From Fretibacterium sp. (GTDB lineage Bacteria; Synergistota; Synergistia; Synergistales; Aminobacteriaceae), in NCBI GenBank assembly GCA_016280565.1, contig JAEEGY010000097.1, forward strand, positions 1 through 10,761: a stretch of 10,761 bases of DNA. Reading direction: 5' to 3'. Below, piece after piece: positions 5,567 to 10,761 of this stretch. How positions within the stretch are numbered: position 1 is the first letter of the stretch; each line of letters begins with the position of its first letter. The translations under genes were made by a program, and so were the position numbers. The notes under the pieces were generated by a model. The model saw only the letters and a program-made list of their open reading frames with translations. It searched no databases and was not told the origin of the DNA.

Positions 5567-5582
5567 GGAAACTTCGGTTTCC
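5567..5582 (+). other. cUUCGg tetraloop hairpin
   Basis: GGAAAC, TTCG, GTTTCC form a perfect 6-bp stem closed by the very stable C(UUCG)G loop, directly after the candidate kduI terminator; TTTT follows at 5589-5592. It may be a second, back-up terminator or protect the mRNA 3' end. Confidence 0.6.
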
Positions 5583-5588
5583 CCGGGC

Positions 5589-5617
5589 TTTTGCGGGATG
5601 AGAAGAATTGATATAAT
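5589..5617 (+). promoter_or_regulatory. Promoter of the MATE transporter gene, extended -10
   Basis: TGATATAAT at 5609-5617 is a perfect extended -10 (TGnTATAAT). A weak -35 (TTTTGC, 5589-5594) is 17 bases upstream, as is usual for extended -10 promoters. The leader would be about 30 bases. Confidence 0.65.
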
Positions 5618-5655
5618 TAAGGTGAGTTTTATCAAAATTACAGAAGGAAACGGAA

Positions 5656-7062
5656 ATGCCCGGAAAATTTTTTAAAAGAGGACCAAGCGCCACGGCAGGA
5701 AGCCCGATCCGCACCACGGTGACGGACATGACGGAGGGCGTCATCTGGAGACACCTCGTATCGTTCGCCTTTCCGCTCTTCGTGGGGAACATCTTTCAGC
5801 AGCTCTACAACACAGTGGACAGCGTCGTGGTGGGTAACTTCGTCGGCGCGGACGCGCTGGGGGCCGTCACGTCCACCATCTCCATCGTATTCACGCTCAT
5901 CGGACTGTTCATCGGCATGGCCATGGGGGCCAGCGTCGTCATCTCGCAGTACTTCGGCGCAAAGGACCTGGTGAACCTGCGGAAGTCCACCCACACCGCC
6001 GTCGTCGCCACGGTGGGGCTGTCGATCATCCTGTCCGCCGTGGGTTACCTGTCGACGCCTACCCTGCTGCGCCTCATGAACACCCCCGAGTCCGTCATGC
6101 GTGAGGCCGTGGTCTACCTCCAGATCTATTCCCTGGGACTGATTGGCCTGATGCTCTACAACATGGGCTCCGCCATCCTCCGCGCCGTGGGGGACTCCAG
6201 GCGCCCGCTGTTCTTCCTGATCTTCTCGTCGATCCTGAACATTGTGCTGGACCTCCTCTTCGTGATCGTCTTTCACGCCGGTGTGGCCGGTGTAGCCTAT
6301 GCGACGATTTTGTCCCAGCTTGTGTCGGGGCTCATCATCTTCTGGCTGCTGTTCCGGAGCCATGAGCCCCACAGCCTGACCTGGCGCGAGATGCGGGTCG
6401 ACTATGGCATCCTGAAGCGCGTCATCATGCTGGGGCTGCCGACGGGCCTCCAGATGGCGGTCACGGGGTTCTCCAACGTCTTCGTCCAGGGCTACATCAA
6501 TGCCTATGGCGCGGCCAGCACGGCCGGTTGGGGCGTTTACAGCCGCATCGACTCCTTCGTCATCCTGCCTATCCAGAGCATGGCCATGGCCATCACGACC
6601 TTTGTGGGGCAAAACGCCGGGGCCCGGAGGCCGGACCGGATACGCAAGGGCTTGCGCGACTGCATGACAATCTCCATCGGCTTGACGTTCCTTATCGTTG
6701 CCGCCATCTACGCGGCGGCCCCCTTCACGGTCTCGCTGTTCAACCGCGACGAACAGGTGATTTACTACGGCGTGCTGTTCCTGCGGCTCAACAGCATCTT
6801 TGACCCCCTGAACGTGACGAACCAGATCCACGCCGGGGCCCTGCGCGGGGTGGGCGACGCCAAGACCCCCATGTTCATCATGCTGGGCTCCTTCGTCCTC
6901 CTGCGGCAGATTTACCTGTTCATCATCTCCCGGCTCACGCATTCGATTTACTTCATCGCCCTGGGCTATCCCGCCGGGTGGCTGGCCTGCAGCCTCCTCA
7001 TGATGTGGCATGTCCGTCAGAGCGGCTGGGAACGGAAGATCGAGCTGCTTGCGGCCCGCTGA
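5656..7062 (+). CDS. MATE-family multidrug/cation antiporter
   Basis: A 468-residue inner-membrane protein of the MATE family, which exports drugs or metabolites in exchange for Na+ or H+. After a basic cytoplasmic stretch (residues 1-30) the first helix reads LVSFAFPLFVGNIFQQLYNTVDSVVVGNFVGADALGAV in the region 34-71, the family hallmark with P40 and D55. About 12 hydrophobic segments follow, with the duplicated partner of the hallmark in the second half (LGLPTGLQMAVTGFSNVFVQGYIN) and a basic loop between the two six-helix halves, as expected. NIFQQLYN and the GALRGVGDAKTP motif point to the DinF/NorM-like bacterial branch; substrate cannot be told from sequence. The ATG at 5656 has AAGGAA (5644-5649) 6 bases upstream. 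The gene stands alone between its own promoter and a candidate terminator. Its opposite strand carries a long open frame, judged a shadow. Confidence 0.93.
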   Translation: MPGKFFKRGPSATAGSPIRTTVTDMTEGVIWRHLVSFAFPLFVGNIFQQLYNTVDSVVVGNFVGADALGAVTSTISIVFTLIGLFIGMAMGASVVISQYFGAKDLVNLRKSTHTAVVATVGLSIILSAVGYLSTPTLLRLMNTPESVMREAVVYLQIYSLGLIGLMLYNMGSAILRAVGDSRRPLFFLIFSSILNIVLDLLFVIVFHAGVAGVAYATILSQLVSGLIIFWLLFRSHEPHSLTWREMRVDYGILKRVIMLGLPTGLQMAVTGFSNVFVQGYINAYGAASTAGWGVYSRIDSFVILPIQSMAMAITTFVGQNAGARRPDRIRKGLRDCMTISIGLTFLIVAAIYAAAPFTVSLFNRDEQVIYYGVLFLRLNSIFDPLNVTNQIHAGALRGVGDAKTPMFIMLGSFVLLRQIYLFIISRLTHSIYFIALGYPAGWLACSLLMMWHVRQSGWERKIELLAAR

Positions 7063-7086
7063 GTTCGGTTCGGGGGTTCGGCCAGG

Positions 7087-7130
7087 CTGCCGGGCTTACG
7101 CGGCCCTGAAGGGGCTGCGGCGTCCGGCAG
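7087..7130 (+). other. Two-tier RNA hairpin downstream of the MATE gene
   Basis: An outer stem CTGCCGG (7087-7093) with CCGGCAG (7124-7130) encloses an inner 8-bp stem CGCGGCCC (7099-7106) with GGGCTGCG (7112-7119), which has one G-U pair and a TGAAG loop. No T-run follows. It lies between the MATE stop and the rng promoter, so it would belong to the 3' untranslated end of the MATE mRNA. Confidence 0.55.
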
Positions 7131-7145
7131 ATCGGCTGTGTCGGA

Positions 7146-7166
7146 GCAGAACGCGGGGCGTTCTGC
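7146..7166 (+). other. Perfect 8-bp hairpin in the MATE-rng gap
   Basis: GCAGAACG (7146-7153) pairs exactly with CGTTCTGC (7159-7166) around a 5-base loop. It is not followed by T residues. It may be part of the same structured 3' region as the hairpin at 7087-7130. Confidence 0.5.
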
Positions 7167-7175
7167 GGAGGCCAA

Positions 7176-7209
7176 GGGGGGGGAAGTTCCCCCTGAGCTT
7201 TAATCTTTT
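7176..7209 (+). terminator. Candidate terminator of the MATE gene
   Basis: Eight G residues (7176-7183) can pair with CCCCC (7189-7193) around the loop AAGTT, followed by a T-rich stretch ending in TTTT (7206-7209). The T-run begins several bases after the stem, so this is a moderate candidate. Confidence 0.4.
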
Positions 7210-7237
7210 GATAAAATAACAAGCGGGAGATTATAAA
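7208..7237 (+). promoter_or_regulatory. Promoter of rng-smc
   Basis: TTGATA (7208-7213) and TATAAA (7232-7237) are separated by 18 bases in an AT-rich stretch just before rng. This is the best two-box promoter in the window. Transcription would start close to the ribosome site (GGGAGG, 7247-7252), giving a very short leader. Confidence 0.6.
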
Positions 7238-7259
7238 TTTTGCTGAGGGAGGATACATT

Positions 7260-8777
7260 TTGCCTTCGGAGCATGAGGATAAAAATTTGAACCGAAAGAT
7301 CATCGCCGACACCCGCGAGAACGAGGAAACGCGTGTAGCGATTCTTGAAGAGGGGAAGCTGGCGGAGATCTTTATTGAACGGATGTGGGACCGGCAGAGG
7401 GCCGGGGAGATCTACAAGGCCAGGGTCGACAGCGTCCTGCCGGGCATCAGTGCCGCCTTCGTCACCATCGGGGACGGCCGTAACGCCTTTCTCTACCTGA
7501 ACGACGCCCAGGGAATGGACATTGTCCCGGAGCAGGAACTGGTGGTCCAGGTGACCAAGACGGCGCGGAAGAACAAGGGGGCCCGCGTGACTCCGCGTAT
7601 TTCCCTGCCTGGGCGCTATCTTGTCTTTGTGCCGGGTGGTGGAGAGGCCGGCGTCTCCCGCCGCATCTCCGACGAGGAGGAACGCAAACGACTGCGGCAC
7701 CTTGCCAAGGAGCTGAAGGGAGATGACTTTGGCCTCATCGTCCGCACGGCCGCGGAGGGAGTGGACGAGGAGTCCCTGGCCGCCGACGTGCAGTCTCTGC
7801 TGGCGCTTTGGCATGAGATCGAACACAACGCGAAACTTCAGCCCGCCCCCTGTCTGCTCTACCGGGACCTGGGGCCGCTGGGCCGCGTGCTGCGCGACGA
7901 AGTGCATGGCAGCGTGGACGAGATCATCGTCGACAGCGAGGAGGAATTTCGCCGCGTCCAGGATTTCGTCTCGACCTTTTACGAGGCGGACCGTCCCAGC
8001 GTTTCCCTTTACCAGGGGGTAGCGCCGGTGTTTGAATACTACGGCGTCGAGCCGGAGATCGAGCGGGCGCTGGACCGCAAGGTCTGGCTCAAGAGCGGGG
8101 CCTACCTTGTTATTGAACCCACCGAGGCGCTGACGGTCATCGACGTGAACACCGGAAAGTTCGTGGGGGACCTGGATATGCGCCACACAACGCTGGCAAC
8201 GAACCTTGAGGCGGCGGACGAGATCGCCCGTCAGCTCCGCCTCCGTTCCATCGGCGGGATCATCGTGGTGGACTTCATCGACATGGAGTTCGAGGAGGAC
8301 CGCAATGCGCTCATCGCCCGGCTTGAGGAGCTCCTGGCCCGGGACCGGGCGCGGGCCAAGGTGTTCAGTATCACACAGCTGGGCCTGGTGGAGATCACGC
8401 GCAAACGGGGACGGCCCGACCTCCGCTCCGTGCTGACGCGCGGCTGTCCTTTCTGTGGTGACAACGGCTGGGTGCTGAGGGAGGACACCGTGGCCCTGGA
8501 CATCAAGCGTTTCCTTCGCAAGGTTGCCCACGCCAACCGTTCCGAGGCCTTGCTGCTCCAGACGAACGCCGCGATCGCGCAGTACATTGCTGATACCTAC
8601 CTTCCCCTGTGGCAGGAGGAGCTGGAGAGAAAGATATTTATCGCTGGCATGCCGGAGTTCGCCTGGAACAAGTACCGCGTTGAGCTCCAGGGGGCCCTGG
8701 ACGCCGTGGAGCGCCGGGCGAAGCAGATGGAGCGAAGGGAGAGCGTGACCGTTGTCCATCGAGTCCCTGAGGCTTAA
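7260..8777 (+). CDS. rng: Ribonuclease E/G family endoribonuclease (RNase G-type)
   Basis: A single-strand-specific endoribonuclease that matures rRNA and starts mRNA decay, preferring 5'-monophosphate RNA. The 505 residues fit RNase G (about 490) and lack the long C-terminal degradosome scaffold of E. coli RNase E. Visible parts: an S1 domain from about residue 48 (GEIYKARVDSVLPGISAAFVTIG); the DNase I-like catalytic domain with DVNTGKF (D295) and VVDFID (D338), whose 43-residue spacing equals that of the metal-binding pair D303/D346 of E. coli RNase E; and the zinc-link CPFC (C396, C399), which joins subunits. A family-typical small domain follows. The TTG start at 7260 is supported by GGGAGG (7247-7252) 7 bases upstream. 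The 3' end overlaps smc by 26 bases, so the two are probably co-translated. Confidence 0.94.
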   Translation: MPSEHEDKNLNRKIIADTRENEETRVAILEEGKLAEIFIERMWDRQRAGEIYKARVDSVLPGISAAFVTIGDGRNAFLYLNDAQGMDIVPEQELVVQVTKTARKNKGARVTPRISLPGRYLVFVPGGGEAGVSRRISDEEERKRLRHLAKELKGDDFGLIVRTAAEGVDEESLAADVQSLLALWHEIEHNAKLQPAPCLLYRDLGPLGRVLRDEVHGSVDEIIVDSEEEFRRVQDFVSTFYEADRPSVSLYQGVAPVFEYYGVEPEIERALDRKVWLKSGAYLVIEPTEALTVIDVNTGKFVGDLDMRHTTLATNLEAADEIARQLRLRSIGGIIVVDFIDMEFEEDRNALIARLEELLARDRARAKVFSITQLGLVEITRKRGRPDLRSVLTRGCPFCGDNGWVLREDTVALDIKRFLRKVAHANRSEALLLQTNAAIAQYIADTYLPLWQEELERKIFIAGMPEFAWNKYRVELQGALDAVERRAKQMERRESVTVVHRVPEA

Positions 8778-10761
8778 GGGCTTCAAGAGCTTCGGCGCCC
8801 CCTGCGAACTCATCTTCAGCAAGGGGCTTACCGCCATCGTCGGTCCCAATGGCAGCGGCAAGAGCAACATCCTGGATGCCCTGCGCTGGATTTTGGGCGA
8901 GGGCGGGAACTCCACGCTCCGCGTCCCCAGGCAGACGGAGCTCCTTTTCAAAGGAAGCGCTTCCGTTCGAGAAGCGAAAGAGGCGGAGGTGTCCCTGACA
9001 CTTGCCATTCCGGGGGACGGCGCGGTCCTGAAGCGGATGTACTCGGCGGAGGGGGGGGCACTCCTGATCGACGGCAAGCGCGTCACGGGGCAGGAGCTGG
9101 ACAGCGTAAAGTCCCGTTTTTCCATGGACGGCCAGGGCTGCGCCTTCATCGGACAGGGCGAGGTTTCCGCGGCCATCAAACAGAGCCCCAGAGAGCGTCG
9201 GCGTCAGCTCGACCTCCTGTTTGGCATTGACCGCTACCGCAACCGCCGGGAAGATACGCTAAAGCGCCTTGAGGAGGCGCTGACCGAGGCCCAGAGGATC
9301 CAGACGCTCATTCAGGACAATGAGGCACGCCGGGCGGAGATCGCCGGGGAAGTGGCCGTGGCCGTGAAGGCCCAGGAGATCCTGGACACCCTCGACTCGC
9401 TGAGGCGGGACTTCTACTTCTCCCGCCGCTATGCTCTGGAGGCGGAGGCGCGGGACCTGCGCTCAAAGCAGCAGATACTCCGCACCCGTCGGGACAGGGC
9501 TGTTATGTGGCGAAACTTCTGGGACCGCGCCGTCCATGCCGGGGAGGAACACCTGCGCTCCCAGGGTTTTGACGAAGCGGCTTTCACCACGCGGGCCCAT
9601 GAGCTGTCCTCGCGGCGGGAGGTCCTTCAGCGGCAGAGCTTCCAAGCCGCCACACAGATCCGTTCCCTCCTGGATGATCGTGTCACACTGACGGAGGAGC
9701 GGAAAAATCTGGCGGAGCAGGAGGCCAGCCTACGGGCGGAACAGGAGCGCGTTCAGGCGGAGGAGGCGGAACAGCGAGAGCGGCTGGAGGGATGCCGTGC
9801 TGCGCTGGACGCCCGCCTGAAGAAATTTGAAGAGGGGCGAGCCAACCTTGAGCGGGAGCGGATGCGCCGCCAGTCCCTGAGGGATGAGCTTGCCGAACGT
9901 CAGCTCTTCTGCTCCCGGACTGAGGCAGAGCTGCGCGCCCTTTCCGCGTCCGGGGAGTCTGAGGTGTCGGAGTTAGAGCGTCTTCATGAGGAAGCCCGGC
10001 GGCGGACCGAGGCGGGCAAGGCCCTGGTCCTTCAGCTTGAAAAACTTGAGGCAAAGCACGCCCGCCTGTTGGACGAACACACGGCCGTTTATGCCTCCTG
10101 TCAGAAGCAGGCGGCGAGCCTCCAGCAAATGAAGAGGGAACGCGCCCGGCTGGAGGCCGAGCTGGACTCCCTGAGGGACAGCGCGGAGTCGTCTTACCCC
10201 GAGCCGGTCCGTGTTTTGCTCTCCGCATCCCGCCTGGGCCGCATGAAATCCCGGCCGGAGGTGGCGGCCGAAGTCTTCTCCTGTCCCGTGAACATCGCCT
10301 TTGCCCTGGATGCGTACCTGGGCGGCCGCCGGTTCTGGCTCCTGGTCCACACGCTGGAGGAGGCCCAGGAGGGGATCGCCCTCCTGAAACAGCGCCGTTC
10401 GTCGCGGAGCGTGACCTACCTTCCGCTGGAGCGCTGCCGGCCGCGCGACCGGGACTACCGATTCAATCTGCCCACAAAGGGGATCGTGGGCTGGGGCATG
10501 GACCTGATCGACGTTCACTCCCCCTGGGAGCCTGCGCTGTCGCACATGATGGGCGATCTGCTTATCGTGGAGGGCTACGACCTGGGCAGCGCGCTGGTGA
10601 GGCAGGGGGCGCGATTCCCCATCGTGACGCTGGAGGGCGAAGTCTTCTCTCCCGCGGGGACGGTCAGCGGAGGGCAGGTCCGCCAGCAGGGTGGAGTCAT
10701 CGCCCACAATCAGCAGGCCGCCGAGGCCCAGGCCAATATTGATGCTCTCCGCAAGCGCATC
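8752..10761 (+). CDS. smc: Chromosome segregation/condensation ATPase SMC (5' part, cut by window edge)
   Basis: SMC forms the ring-shaped condensin that compacts and separates replicated chromosomes with ScpA and ScpB. The 670 codons present run without a stop to the edge. The N-terminal ATPase head reads SIESLRLKGFKSFG with Walker A GPNGSGKS (31-38) and the Q-loop region IGQGEV (Q135). About residues 165-475 are a Glu/Arg/Gln/Leu-rich coiled coil. A hinge follows from about 486 (RVLLSASRLG) through FALDAYLGG, VTYLPLERC and GEVFSPAGTVSGGQ to about 640, then the returning coil begins. The second coil, signature motif and Walker B lie beyond the window. The start must be TTG at 8752: an in-frame TGA sits at 8746-8748, and AAGGGAG (8735-8741) is the ribosome site. 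The start lies within rng (26-base overlap). Most bacteria have smc near rnc, ftsY or ffh, so this partner is less usual. Confidence 0.95.
   Translation, partial: MSIESLRLKGFKSFGAPCELIFSKGLTAIVGPNGSGKSNILDALRWILGEGGNSTLRVPRQTELLFKGSASVREAKEAEVSLTLAIPGDGAVLKRMYSAEGGALLIDGKRVTGQELDSVKSRFSMDGQGCAFIGQGEVSAAIKQSPRERRRQLDLLFGIDRYRNRREDTLKRLEEALTEAQRIQTLIQDNEARRAEIAGEVAVAVKAQEILDTLDSLRRDFYFSRRYALEAEARDLRSKQQILRTRRDRAVMWRNFWDRAVHAGEEHLRSQGFDEAAFTTRAHELSSRREVLQRQSFQAATQIRSLLDDRVTLTEERKNLAEQEASLRAEQERVQAEEAEQRERLEGCRAALDARLKKFEEGRANLERERMRRQSLRDELAERQLFCSRTEAELRALSASGESEVSELERLHEEARRRTEAGKALVLQLEKLEAKHARLLDEHTAVYASCQKQAASLQQMKRERARLEAELDSLRDSAESSYPEPVRVLLSASRLGRMKSRPEVAAEVFSCPVNIAFALDAYLGGRRFWLLVHTLEEAQEGIALLKQRRSSRSVTYLPLERCRPRDRDYRFNLPTKGIVGWGMDLIDVHSPWEPALSHMMGDLLIVEGYDLGSALVRQGARFPIVTLEGEVFSPAGTVSGGQVRQQGGVIAHNQQAAEAQANIDALRKRI

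Noticed and set aside
5638..7011. 457-codon open frame on the minus strand opposite the MATE gene
   Set aside because: The product is dominated by H, D, G, Q, E and R repeats typical of the antisense of a hydrophobic membrane protein, and MATE on the plus strand has full family motifs, a promoter and a ribosome site.
7200..9179. 659-codon open frame on the minus strand, longer than rng itself
   Set aside because: It lies opposite rng and the start of smc, whose motifs and ribosome sites are clear. The product is a low-information mix rich in L, R, P, H and Q with no recognisable domain; GC-rich codons on the real strand often leave such open shadows.

Overview
The window is a GC-rich, densely packed bacterial chromosome segment. 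Seven full-length protein genes are readily recognised, along with one gene cut at each edge and a probable 27-codon gene. The general style (GC-rich, strong Shine-Dalgarno sequences, several TTG starts, a stand-alone AICAR transformylase, RNase G coupled to smc, a kdu pair) suggests an anaerobe. Synergistota is my best guess, a clostridial-type Firmicute the alternative; no single marker here is decisive.

Layout. Positions 1-534 (+) hold the tail of an unidentified gene, then an antitoxin-like gene and a RelE/ParE-family toxin, joined by ATGA and 11-base overlaps. These are less GC-rich than what follows and look like an acquired toxin-antitoxin module. Positions 590-1777 (+) encode a stand-alone AICAR formyltransferase for purine synthesis. 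Positions 1765-2045 hold what looks like an independent small transcription unit: an extended -10 promoter at the end of the purine gene, a 27-codon amphipathic peptide ORF containing a near-perfect 16-bp hairpin, then terminator-like hairpins. This is the least explained part of the window. Positions 2069-3622 (-) encode a UvrC excision endonuclease with an unusually short centre. Positions 3784-5468 hold divergent kduD (-) and kduI (+), which convert the unsaturated-uronate product 5-keto-4-deoxyuronate to 2-keto-3-deoxygluconate. Positions 5656-7062 (+) encode a MATE efflux transporter. From 7260 to the right edge (+), an RNase E/G family ribonuclease overlaps the start of smc, which is cut by the window after its hinge.

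How they work together. Apart from the kdu pair, the toxin-antitoxin pair and the rng-smc overlap, the genes are separate housekeeping or accessory units, most with their own promoter or terminator. kduD and kduI are consecutive steps of one pathway and share an 89-base divergent promoter region. rng and smc are probably one transcript with coupled translation. No CRISPR array, insertion sequence, tRNA or rRNA gene was seen.
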